Of a DNA stretch of 12,939 nucleotides, positions 7,195 to 12,939 are shown piece by piece. Each line of letters starts with the position of its first letter. Position 1 is the first letter of the stretch. A program made the position numbers and the translations under genes. The notes under the pieces are model-generated. The model ran no database searches and had not been told where the DNA came from. It saw only the letters and a program-made list of their open reading frames with translations. Source of the DNA: Dehalococcoidia bacterium (GTDB taxonomy: Bacteria; Chloroflexota; Dehalococcoidia; Dehalococcoidales; Fen-1064); the NCBI GenBank assembly GCA_003153075.1, contig PMBW01000324.1, forward strand, positions 2,863 to 15,801, read 5' to 3'.

Positions 7195-7219
7195 GCATGA
7201 AGACGGGTGGGTTTATATT
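7192..7219 (+). promoter_or_regulatory. Possible msrA promoter
   Basis: TTTGCA 7192-7197 and TATATT 7214-7219 are separated by 16 bases, directly after the terminator and about 20 bases before the msrA ATG. The match is moderate. Confidence 0.33.
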
Positions 7220-7239
7220 GCTATCGCAGGAAGGGGAAA

Positions 7240-7776
7240 ATGAGAGAAGAAGTCGCTACCTTGGCTGGGGGTTGTTTCTGGTGTATGGAAGCCGTCTATA
7301 AAGAAGTAAAAGGTGTCCAACGTGTGATCTCCGGATATACCGGTGGAAAGAAAGAAAACCCCACCTACGAACAGGTTTGTAATGACAATACCGGCCACGC
7401 GGAGGCAATCGATATTACATTTTTCCCGGAAGTTATTTCTTACCGCGAAATTATAGAGATTTTCTTTACCGTTCATGATCCCACTACCCCGAACCGGCAA
7501 GGTAATGACACCGGCACGCAATACCGCTCGGCTATTTTCTACCATAACGAGGCTCAAATGATGATCGCCCAGGAAGTAATAAAAGAGATTAACGAGGCGC
7601 ATATCTGGAACTCCCCGATTGTAACCGAGCTTAAACCGTATACGAAGTTTTATAGCGCGGAGAATTATCACCGCGATTATTTTGAACGAAATCCTATGCA
7701 GAGTTATTGCCAGGTTATCATCGCGCCGAAAGTGGCGAAGTTTCGCAAGAAGTGGGAATCCAAACTAAAAACCTGA
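7240..7776 (+). CDS. msrA: Peptide methionine (S)-S-oxide reductase MsrA
   Basis: 178 residues. ATG 7240 follows the SD AGGAAGGGG (7228-7236); an earlier in-frame start at 7207 has no comparable site. The enzyme reduces methionine-S-sulfoxide in oxidised proteins. The active-site motif GCFWC gives the sulfenate-forming Cys12 with Cys15 nearby. Other family hallmarks are 'GYTGG', 'GHAEAI' with the catalytic Glu, 'GTQYRSAIFYH', 'NYHRDYF' with the Asp/Tyr substrate residues, and a C-terminal 'YCQVIIAPK' whose Cys157 is a likely resolving cysteine recycled by thioredoxin. No signal peptide is seen. The small heat-shock gene follows after 55 bases, so the pair may respond jointly to oxidative damage. 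Confidence 0.97.
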   Translation: MREEVATLAGGCFWCMEAVYKEVKGVQRVISGYTGGKKENPTYEQVCNDNTGHAEAIDITFFPEVISYREIIEIFFTVHDPTTPNRQGNDTGTQYRSAIFYHNEAQMMIAQEVIKEINEAHIWNSPIVTELKPYTKFYSAENYHRDYFERNPMQSYCQVIIAPKVAKFRKKWESKLKT

Positions 7777-7831
7777 TGTTTTACTCAATTTTCAAAAGGA
7801 ATAAATATATTAATATAAAGGAGGAATTTTA

Positions 7832-8350
7832 ATGGCAACCGAAAAACAAAAAAATGAAAAAAGCATCACCACCAAACCTACCCGGTCTAATCGCCGGGCT
7901 GTAGCCAATCGTTCGGCTGATATCTTCGGCCAGCAGTTACTCCCTACACTGTGGGGGAACATGTATAGTGATACCGCTCTATGGGCGCCCGCGATCGACG
8001 TAGTGGAAAAAGACGATAAATTCGTTGCCAAAGTCGAGTTGCCCGGTGTCCATGAAGAGGATGTCGATGTCATCATCATGGGCGATATGATGATCATCGA
8101 GGGGGAAAAGCAGGCCGAGTCCGAGGTTAAAAAGAAGGGTTATTCTTACACTGAGACCTCCTACGGCAGTTTCTCTCGTTCGATCGCCATCCCCTCAATT
8201 GTTGATATCGATAAGATTTCCGCTAATTTTGACAAAGGTGTTTTGGAAATCGATTTGCCTAAATCAGTAGAGGTCAAGCCGAAGAAGATCAGCGTCACCA
8301 CGAAAAAGAAGGAAAAATCCGTAATAAAAGCAGAAAAAGCTGCAAAGTAA
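7832..8350 (+). CDS. Hsp20/alpha-crystallin small heat-shock protein
   Basis: 172 residues, with a perfect AAAGGAGG SD before ATG 7832. An N-terminal basic arm (1-50) is followed by the alpha-crystallin domain (about 52-153): 'WAPAIDVVEKDDKFVAKVELPGV' opening (see 51-73), 'MMIIEGEK', 'GSFSRSIAIP' and the conserved 'ANFDKGVLEIDLPK' motif at 131-144. A lysine-rich tail ends the protein and a C-terminal I-x-I/V anchor is not obvious, though ISV at 153-155 may serve. It is an ATP-independent holdase that forms oligomers around unfolded proteins. No CIRCE element or other heat-shock operator was seen upstream. A terminator follows. Confidence 0.95.
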   Translation: MATEKQKNEKSITTKPTRSNRRAVANRSADIFGQQLLPTLWGNMYSDTALWAPAIDVVEKDDKFVAKVELPGVHEEDVDVIIMGDMMIIEGEKQAESEVKKKGYSYTETSYGSFSRSIAIPSIVDIDKISANFDKGVLEIDLPKSVEVKPKKISVTTKKKEKSVIKAEKAAK

Positions 8351-8379
8351 ATATTTTAAAATAGTTGAGCACAGTGTTA

Positions 8380-8418
8380 AAGCGGGATTGATAATTGCAT
8401 CGATCCCGCTTCATTTTG
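8380..8418 (+). terminator. Intrinsic terminator after the small heat-shock gene
   Basis: AAGCGGGATTGAT (8380-8392) pairs with ATCGATCCCGCTT (8399-8411): 13 base pairs with one G-T/U wobble, a six-base loop, then CATTTTG. It ends the msrA-hsp20 unit. Confidence 0.78.
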
Positions 8419-8436
8419 TTGTAAACTAAGGGTGTT

Positions 8437-9000
8437 ATGAAAATTGGAAAAACGCTCCGCGTTGAAAATCGCAATGAATGGCGGGAATGGCTTGCCGCTA
8501 ATTTCGATAAAGAAAAGGAAATCTGGCTGATATCTCCGTCCAAACAAACCGGAAAACCACCCATTCCATATAATGATGCTGTAGAAGAAGCGCTTTCTTT
8601 CGGCTGGATAGATAGCACTATTAAAACTTACGATGATCACTCTTCCGCTCAGCGTTACACACCGCGTAATCCGCGAAGCAGCTATTCGCAAGCTAATATA
8701 GAACGGCTAAACTGGCTGGACAAGGAAGGTAAGTTGCACCCGTCTGTGCTTGCTTCAGTCGATAAAACGCTTAAAACGGAATTTATTTTTCCCCGGGATA
8801 TCATGCAGGCGCTAAAAAATAACAACAAAGCCTGGCAAAATTATCAGCAATTTTCACCGGCCTACAAGAGAATACGCATTGCTTACATTGAGGGCGCGCG
8901 TGCAAGGCCGCAGGAATTCAAAAAACGACTTGATAACTTTATTAAAAAGACCGAAAAAAATAAGTTGATCGGTTACGGTGGGATTGAAAAGTACTATTAG
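8437..9000 (+). CDS. YdeI/OmpD-associated family protein
   Basis: 187 residues, ATG 8437 with AAGGG upstream. The sequence follows the YdeI pattern: 'REWLAANFDKEKEIWL' at the N-terminus, then 'IPYNDAVEEALSFGWIDS' (43-60), 'QRYTPRNPRSSYSQANIER' (71-89), and 'LDKEGKL'. The C-terminal third is helical and basic, as in the family's bacteriocin-resistance-like domain. The founding YdeI was linked to polymyxin and stress resistance in enterobacteria, but the molecular function is unknown and should not be transferred. No signal peptide is seen. It lies between a terminator and a convergent gene that ends 17 bases away, so it is probably monocistronic. Confidence 0.87.
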   Translation: MKIGKTLRVENRNEWREWLAANFDKEKEIWLISPSKQTGKPPIPYNDAVEEALSFGWIDSTIKTYDDHSSAQRYTPRNPRSSYSQANIERLNWLDKEGKLHPSVLASVDKTLKTEFIFPRDIMQALKNNNKAWQNYQQFSPAYKRIRIAYIEGARARPQEFKKRLDNFIKKTEKNKLIGYGGIEKYY

Positions 9001-9017
9001 GTAAAGCGGGCAAGTCG

Positions 9018-10487
9018 CTATCCAGAGACTAAAATAGCGGTAGTGAAACTCCAGGTAACATCAACAGAACCAATTCCTGCCAGATCTGTCCCGCCGCTAA
9101 TACCGATAGTATATATCGTATTGTTGGTCAATGGACTGGAAGGTGAAGCGTTCAATGTTTTCAGGCTGGAACTCCAGGTTAAATCACAAGGAACAACTGT
9201 AGTACCCTGCATTAAGCTGAATGTAACGCTCGTGGGGTCCATCGCTTCGCTAAACGTAATGTTAATCGCGGCATTTACCGCAATGCCGGTACTGCCGTTA
9301 GACGGTATTGAATTTGCTATCGAGGGAATGGTTGTATCCGCTGTGCCGGTGCTAAAACTCCAGCTTTTGTCGGTTGCCATGTGGATACCGCCCGCGTCAG
9401 TCACATCGCTGGTAATTTTTACGGTATATGTGGCGTTCATCGCCAAATCCACGTCCGGGATGAAGACGGCTGTATCGATACCATCCCACTCGACAGTACC
9501 AACGATCTGTGCGGTTCCCTGCCATAATTGGAATGTGGCAACATTGATGGTCATTGGGTCCATCGGTTCACTGAAAGTTGCAGTGATGGAATTGTTGATC
9601 GGTATACCGGCCGCTCCTGCTGCAGGAATGGTGGATGTAACGGTTGGAACGGTCGCCTGCGGTGTCCCGGTCGTGAAATCCCATGTATAGGCTGCTGCCA
9701 TCGGGCGGCCTGCTGAACAAGTAACCCCTGCAATCTTGGCCGTATATATAGTATTTGGTGTAAGATCATTTGTAGGATTAAAAATGGCCGTGCGCACGCC
9801 GTCGTAGTTAACTGTGCCAGGCACTGCAGTTGTCCCTTGCATCAGCGTAAAATTATTAGCATTGATTGTGTTTGGATCCATCGGTTCACTGAAAAAGGCC
9901 GTGATTTCATTATTCGTCGGGACGCTGTCATCCCCTGATCCCGGGGTTGTGCCAGCCACAGTTGGCGCTACTGTGTCCGCGGCGCCGGTAGTGAATATCC
10001 ACACAAAATCATTGGCCATATGGACACCGGTTTTATCAGTTACTCCCTTGGTAATCTTTGCTGTATACAATAGTCCTTTTGTAAGATCGGATGCCGGATC
10101 AAAAATTGCTGTATCCCCGAAATAGGTTACGGTGCCGGGGATCGAGGTTGTGCCTTGCCATAGCGTAAAAGTATTAATGTTAATACTGGCGGGCGCCATG
10201 CCGTTGGTAAAATTATCGGGTGAACCTTCCGAAGCGAAAGTCGCGGTGATCAGGTAATTGACAGGAACATCGGCCTCACCATCCGCGGGAGCAGTAGAGC
10301 TCACAGTAGGCGGTGGTGGCCCGACAGGCGGTATTGATGATTGTATAGAAGACGGGGTTTGAGTTGTTGTTGTGGTGGTCTGAGTCTGAGGAGGATTGGT
10401 TGAAGTGCTTGTTGTTTTACTACAGCTGACAGCCATTAGTAAGACGACTAAAAGAAGTGATACAATTGCGAACATCGACTTTTTCAT
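9018..10487 (-). CDS. Lipoprotein with four Big_5-type Ig-like domains
   Basis: 489 residues. ATG 10487 is used because AAGGAG lies just upstream and it places a normal lipoprotein signal at the N-terminus; an in-frame start at 10517 would add ten charged residues. The lipobox ends at Cys22 (MAVSC). A Thr/Pro/Gln-rich linker (24-60) leads into four tandem domains of about 100 residues at roughly 60-168, 175-274, 280-381 and 387-484. Each opens with 'P..G...VP.N..I...FSEPMDP' and ends with 'W.FTTG', the pattern of SbsA-type (Big_5) Ig-like domains found in surface proteins. The first repeat diverges in its FSE(P/A)MDP region. No catalytic domain is attached. It is likely a cell-surface spacer or adhesion protein. 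The promoter upstream belongs to the shared class. Confidence 0.9.
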   Translation of the reverse strand: MKKSMFAIVSLLLVVLLMAVSCSKTTSTSTNPPQTQTTTTTTQTPSSIQSSIPPVGPPPPTVSSTAPADGEADVPVNYLITATFASEGSPDNFTNGMAPASININTFTLWQGTTSIPGTVTYFGDTAIFDPASDLTKGLLYTAKITKGVTDKTGVHMANDFVWIFTTGAADTVAPTVAGTTPGSGDDSVPTNNEITAFFSEPMDPNTINANNFTLMQGTTAVPGTVNYDGVRTAIFNPTNDLTPNTIYTAKIAGVTCSAGRPMAAAYTWDFTTGTPQATVPTVTSTIPAAGAAGIPINNSITATFSEPMDPMTINVATFQLWQGTAQIVGTVEWDGIDTAVFIPDVDLAMNATYTVKITSDVTDAGGIHMATDKSWSFSTGTADTTIPSIANSIPSNGSTGIAVNAAINITFSEAMDPTSVTFSLMQGTTVVPCDLTWSSSLKTLNASPSSPLTNNTIYTIGISGGTDLAGIGSVDVTWSFTTAILVSG

Positions 10488-10539
10488 TACCTTTCTCCTT
10501 TTATCTATTGATTTCAACCTTTATTAATGTTGTACCTTT

Positions 10540-10605
10540 AGTCTAGACCTCAAATAATTTAAAAGTCATAAAACTGGATTCGAAATAGTTACAGTTTAGT
10601 GTCAA
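10540..10605 (-). promoter_or_regulatory. Shared four-box promoter, copy 4 (Big_5 lipoprotein gene)
   Basis: Reading the minus strand: TTGACA 10605-10600, TGTAAC 10593-10588, TATGACT 10570-10564 with the T run before it, and TAGACT 10545-10540 as the -10-like hexamer. The third box ends 77 bases before ATG 10487. The first two boxes are identical to those before the YCII-like gene. Confidence 0.6.
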
Positions 10606-10607
10606 TT

Positions 10608-10636
10608 TTGAACAGGCAACCTAAAAAAGCTATAAT
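10608..10636 (+). promoter_or_regulatory. Sigma-70-type promoter of the coiled-coil membrane protein gene
   Basis: TTGAAC 10608-10613, a 17-base spacer and a perfect TATAAT 10631-10636. It directs transcription toward 10748, back to back with the minus-strand promoter, and lacks the shared upstream boxes. The leader would be about 105 bases. Confidence 0.65.
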
Positions 10637-10747
10637 TAAGAAATCAACAAACAACGCTCAATAATGTTGGATTGCTATCACACACTAGTGGATGACTACG
10701 GACTGCCAGCCTGTCATTTGCGCATTAGGAAGGAACATAGTTTTTAA

Positions 10748-11476
10748 GTGAATCTTCGGGTTATTCTTACAACCGGTTCTTTATTAGTTGTAATTTTAGG
10801 CGGATTTATCTACTTCGGGGTTCAGTCCCAACTCACGTCGACTAATAAACAGATCACATCGCTGCAAAACCAGCTATCAGCTGCCAATTCTCAAATTACG
10901 TCGCTGCAGGATACTATTACGCCTGATATACCGTCACATAATATCGGATTAGTATCTTCTGCCACAGTTTCTACTACTCCTGCTCAACTTAAAACTGCAG
11001 CCGCGCTGCAAATCTCCGCTTCACAGGAGAAAGTAACAACCATGGTCGCTAACATCCGGATGCTGCCGTACGATAGTAATGTCGAATTAGCTTATTGGAA
11101 CACGGCCTGGGCCGGCAAAGATTATGAGCTTCAACAGGTTACACAGGATGTTAATAATACTTTCTACCGCTCGCATATGTATATAGCCAACGAAATCGAT
11201 TGCGTAGACATGACCTGCGAAGTCTGGGATATGCTGCAAAAGCAAGGAATCAAGTCTTTGATTGCGGTTGGCAATCTTGAATTGACAGGAGAAACGTTCG
11301 GGCAATGTGATCATGCCTGGTTAATGATTCCCAACAGCACCGGAATGTACTTTGCGGTGGAAACGACCAACGGCCAGCTTTATTTTGCTGATTCGCATTC
11401 TCTCAGTCAATATACCGAGTGTTTTCTTTATGCCAAACCTTCTGATCTAAGAGCGGATATCGGGTCGCGCTGGTAG
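10748..11476 (+). CDS. Membrane-anchored coiled-coil protein, possible papain/transglutaminase-like domain
   Basis: 242 residues from GTG 10748. The codon before it is an in-frame stop and AGGAAGGA (10727-10734) lies upstream at a rather long spacing, so the GTG start is the best choice. One membrane helix (about 5-25) is followed by a heptad-like 'ITSLQ' coiled coil (about 28-57) with two near-identical ITSLQ-containing repeats. After a linker, residues 100-242 form a globular domain with 'IDCVDMTCEVWDML' (Cys152, Cys157), 'GQCDHAWLMI' (His189) and 'YFAVETTNG' (Glu205). The order Cys-His-acidic, with HAW before a hydrophobic strand, resembles extracytoplasmic transglutaminase-like cysteine peptidases, but the match is by eye. 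It would act outside the membrane. Cys187 and Cys225 could form a disulfide. Confidence 0.72.
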   Translation: MNLRVILTTGSLLVVILGGFIYFGVQSQLTSTNKQITSLQNQLSAANSQITSLQDTITPDIPSHNIGLVSSATVSTTPAQLKTAAALQISASQEKVTTMVANIRMLPYDSNVELAYWNTAWAGKDYELQQVTQDVNNTFYRSHMYIANEIDCVDMTCEVWDMLQKQGIKSLIAVGNLELTGETFGQCDHAWLMIPNSTGMYFAVETTNGQLYFADSHSLSQYTECFLYAKPSDLRADIGSRW

Positions 11477-11529
11477 CATATTAACCCCTCTGTATTCCTT
11501 ACTGTTGTAGCCTCAAATCGGGCTTTCGA

Positions 11530-11904
11530 TTATTGTACTTTCACGGTTCCCGTCATGGACGGATGAATTGCGCAATGATAAGAGAAATTACCGGTGCTAT
11601 TGAATGTATAGGAAAATGTGCCATTTGTTGCCAGATTTCCGCTGCCGAACACGCCGCTGTCACTTGTTACCGTATGAGTAGCTGAATCTTTATTTGTCCA
11701 TGTAACCGTGGTGCCAACTTTGACATTTAATATCTGCGGCGAAAATTCAAAATTTGCCAGGGTTATTGAATTTCCGGTGTCTGTTGCGGTAGTAGTTTTT
11801 TGCTGTGTAGAGCCATTCCCCGACGTACACGCTGCCAGAGAAGTGATCGTAATTATTGAAATGATAAATAAAACAAGCGGTAACACTTTTCTTAACATCT
11901 TCAT
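11530..11904 (-). CDS. Cupredoxin (plastocyanin-like) lipoprotein
   Basis: 124 residues from ATG 11904 (SD AAGGGG seven bases before). A signal peptide ends at lipobox SLAAC with Cys26, then a Ser/Thr/Gln linker (27-45). The domain that follows is a blue-copper fold with a complete type 1 site: His77 in 'DSATHTV' and Cys111-x2-His114-x2-Met117 in 'YHCAIHPSMTG'. It should be a lipid-anchored electron carrier or copper-binding protein on the outer face of the membrane. An alternative start at ATG 11928 has an equally good AGGAG site and would add eight residues. The 3' end converges on the coiled-coil gene with 53 bases between and no clear terminator. Confidence 0.92.
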   Translation of the reverse strand: MKMLRKVLPLVLFIISIITITSLAACTSGNGSTQQKTTTATDTGNSITLANFEFSPQILNVKVGTTVTWTNKDSATHTVTSDSGVFGSGNLATNGTFSYTFNSTGNFSYHCAIHPSMTGTVKVQ

Positions 11905-11970
11905 ACCAATCCCCTTAATATTTTGCATTATTTGCTCCTGATACAACTTTAGATGAACAACGATTCCGTA

Positions 11971-12036
11971 ATTATATGTAACAGCGAATACCAAAGTCAT
12001 AAAATGCAGCCCAAAATAGTAACAAATATATAACAA
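11971..12036 (-). promoter_or_regulatory. Shared four-box promoter, copy 5 (cupredoxin gene)
   Basis: Reading the minus strand: TTGTTA 12036-12031, TGTTAC 12024-12019, TATGACT 12001-11995 preceded by TTT, and a perfect TATAAT 11976-11971 in the standard position. This copy anchors the register, because its -10 is unambiguous. It lies 67 bases (ATG 11928) or 91 bases (ATG 11904) from the start codon, measured from the third box. Confidence 0.65.
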
Positions 12037-12440
12037 TTTTATAGAACGGAGAAACTAACAGGTGGCTTGAGTGCAGAATTTTTTAAAAATCGCAGCGTTA
12101 CTGTTGAATTGTCCAACTTGAGTGTCTTGAATTATCCCGTTTTTATCGATGAATTAAATTAGGCAGCACCCGGTCGCCTGTCTTGCAATTCCAGCCTCGA
12201 TTTCATTTTTTTAAAAACATTATCGGTTGAAACAAAATCGTAATAATCGTAATTCCGATATTGGAGACCGTTTTTCCACTACCATGATCGCAAATAAGTA
12301 ATGAAGACTAATATCCATTTCTCGCACAAAAGTTAATAACATTATATTTATGTTTCTGCCGCAGTTATATGGTCATGCCGAAGAAAATAACAAATAGTAA
12401 TTTCCTTTTACTCGTTCTGTTATTTACTTGGGTATTGTAA
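12037..12440. other. Long intergenic region without a convincing gene
   Basis: About 400 AT-rich bases with no ORF that has both a start and an SD. Two features stand out. TTGAATT occurs at 12104-12110 and 12127-12133, 23 bases apart, each followed by RTCC; and CTTGAGTG occurs at 12066 and 12117. On the minus strand an open frame without start (12278-12159, about 39 codons) reads like protein near its end but has no support. It may be a gene relic or simply the long control region of the regulator genes to the right. Confidence 0.5.
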
Positions 12441-12506
12441 ATGTCATAGATTTGTAACTTTTTTATCTCCTATTTTATGACTTTTCCACCATTTATCATC
12501 TAGTAT
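12441..12506 (+). promoter_or_regulatory. Shared four-box promoter, copy 6 (wHTH/response-regulator genes)
   Basis: ATGTCA 12441-12446 (same word as before the ferredoxin gene), TGTAAC 12453-12458, TATGACT 12476-12482 with a preceding T run, and TAGTAT 12501-12506. The third box ends 57 bases before ATG 12539, the same distance as at the ferredoxin gene. A short inverted repeat GTATT-N7-AATAC (12503-12519) overlaps the -10. Confidence 0.6.
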
Positions 12507-12538
12507 TGCGAAGTAATACCATATTGTGAGGCTGATTC

Positions 12539-12781
12539 ATGACCATATCGGCAGATTACCCGCTGGTGAAAGCCAGGTCATTGGTGGCGAAGGACTTGCT
12601 GGATGAATGCGAAAATCCGCAACCCGGTCGGCGGTTCGACCAACGGAACATGGCTGCTCGGATGGGTTTGGATTGGGATATTGTTCATGCTTCTCTGCAG
12701 TCTTTGTATGCAGCAGGCGCAATCAGACTTGAACGGAACCGTATTATCATCAATAAAAATCTATTGCAAAAGTGTTTATGA
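12539..12781 (+). CDS. Small stand-alone winged-helix DNA-binding protein, Crp/Fnr-like
   Basis: 80 residues from ATG 12539, with a modest GAGG SD (12527-12530). Residues about 32-75 follow a Crp-type winged helix: 'FDQRNMAARMGLDWDIVHASLQSLYAAGAI' has the pattern of the two HTH helices (see 33-62), and 'IRLERNRIIINKN' fits the wing. The N-terminal 30 residues are helical and charged. There is no room for a cyclic-nucleotide or FeS effector domain, so it senses nothing by itself or works with a partner. The response-regulator gene starts 30 bases downstream, probably in the same operon. It could be a MarR/GntR-like winged helix instead; the Crp-like assignment is by eye. Confidence 0.68.
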   Translation: MTISADYPLVKARSLVAKDLLDECENPQPGRRFDQRNMAARMGLDWDIVHASLQSLYAAGAIRLERNRIIINKNLLQKCL

Positions 12782-12811
12782 TACGTAATCTATTTTTATA
12801 AGGGGATTAAA

Positions 12812-12939
12812 ATGTCATCAATGATAACGAGCGAGAAAACCCAATATCTGCCGCATGCCGTCCGTAAAAAGGTTACGACGCAAAGACATAAATTCTCGAT
12901 TTTGCTGGTGGATGATGAAGAACGTATTCTTTATTTCCT
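12812..12939 (+). CDS. Response regulator, N-terminal part (3' end outside window)
   Basis: ATG 12812 with AAGGGG (12800-12805) upstream. The visible 42 residues have a basic N-terminal extension (1-27) and then 'FSILLVDDEERIL', the first strand and acidic pair (Asp34, Asp35) of a receiver domain that binds Mg2+ for phosphorylation. The phospho-acceptor Asp and any output domain lie beyond the window. The extension before the receiver is longer than usual. It follows the small winged-helix gene by 30 bases and shares its promoter, which belongs to the six-copy class. Confidence 0.82.
   Translation, partial: MSSMITSEKTQYLPHAVRKKVTTQRHKFSILLVDDEERILYF

Noticed and set aside
7213..7671. 152-codon minus-strand frame inside msrA
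   Set aside because: It overlaps a fully conserved MsrA sequence and has no motif or SD; it is a shadow frame.
9043..9690. 215-codon open frame antisense to the Big_5 lipoprotein gene
   Set aside because: It mirrors the repetitive codon pattern of the real gene, has no SD and no recognisable protein features.
11512..11531. Hairpin between the convergent coiled-coil and cupredoxin genes as a bidirectional terminator
   Set aside because: Only 4-5 base-pair stems (AGCC/GGCT or AATCG/CGATT) without a T tract.
1..12939. tRNA genes, CRISPR arrays, insertion sequences, attachment sites
   Set aside because: No cloverleaf, no regularly spaced repeat array and no transposase or integrase sequence was seen.

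Overview
The window looks like chromosomal DNA from an anaerobic or micro-aerophilic bacterium of moderate G+C content. Ku/LigD, lipoprotein signal peptides with lipobox cysteines, Shine-Dalgarno (SD) sequences of the AGGAGG type, a bacterial archaemetzincin and a COG1453-type aldo/keto reductase would fit a Chloroflexota (Dehalococcoidia-like) genome. This placement is inferred from gene content, not from any marker gene. No tRNA, rRNA, CRISPR array or insertion sequence was seen.

Layout. (1) 1-2926: the tail of ku and a complete ligD (3'-phosphoesterase, ligase, polymerase order) form a two-gene non-homologous end-joining operon. (2) 3118-4071: a small lipoprotein gene faces a convergent archaemetzincin gene. 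(3) 4309-6632: ferredoxin, flavodoxin, aldo/keto reductase and VOC-fold (glyoxalase-like) genes lie in one direction, with a hairpin terminator after the ferredoxin; this looks like a redox module. (4) 6828-9000: a YCII-like protein with its own promoter and strong terminator, then MsrA, a small heat-shock protein and a YdeI-family protein; the middle part has a protein-repair and stress character. (5) 9018-12036: three surface or membrane proteins: a lipoprotein with four Big_5-type Ig-like domains (minus), a membrane-anchored coiled-coil protein with a possible papain/transglutaminase-like domain (plus), and a cupredoxin lipoprotein (minus). (6) 12037-12939: about 500 bases without a convincing gene, then a small stand-alone winged-helix protein followed by the start of a response regulator.

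The most notable signal is regulatory. Six upstream regions (before 3118, 4309, 6828, 12539 on plus; before 10487 and 11904 on minus) share four short boxes in one fixed register: WTGWNA, 6 bases, TGTNAY, 17 bases, TAYRACT, 18 bases, then a -10-like hexamer. The last heptamer sits where a -35 element belongs and the two upstream boxes sit about one and three helical turns further up. This suggests one activator, or one special promoter class, controlling scattered redox and envelope genes. One copy drives the wHTH/response-regulator genes at the right edge, which suggests autoregulation. The function of the regulon and the identity of the regulator are inference.
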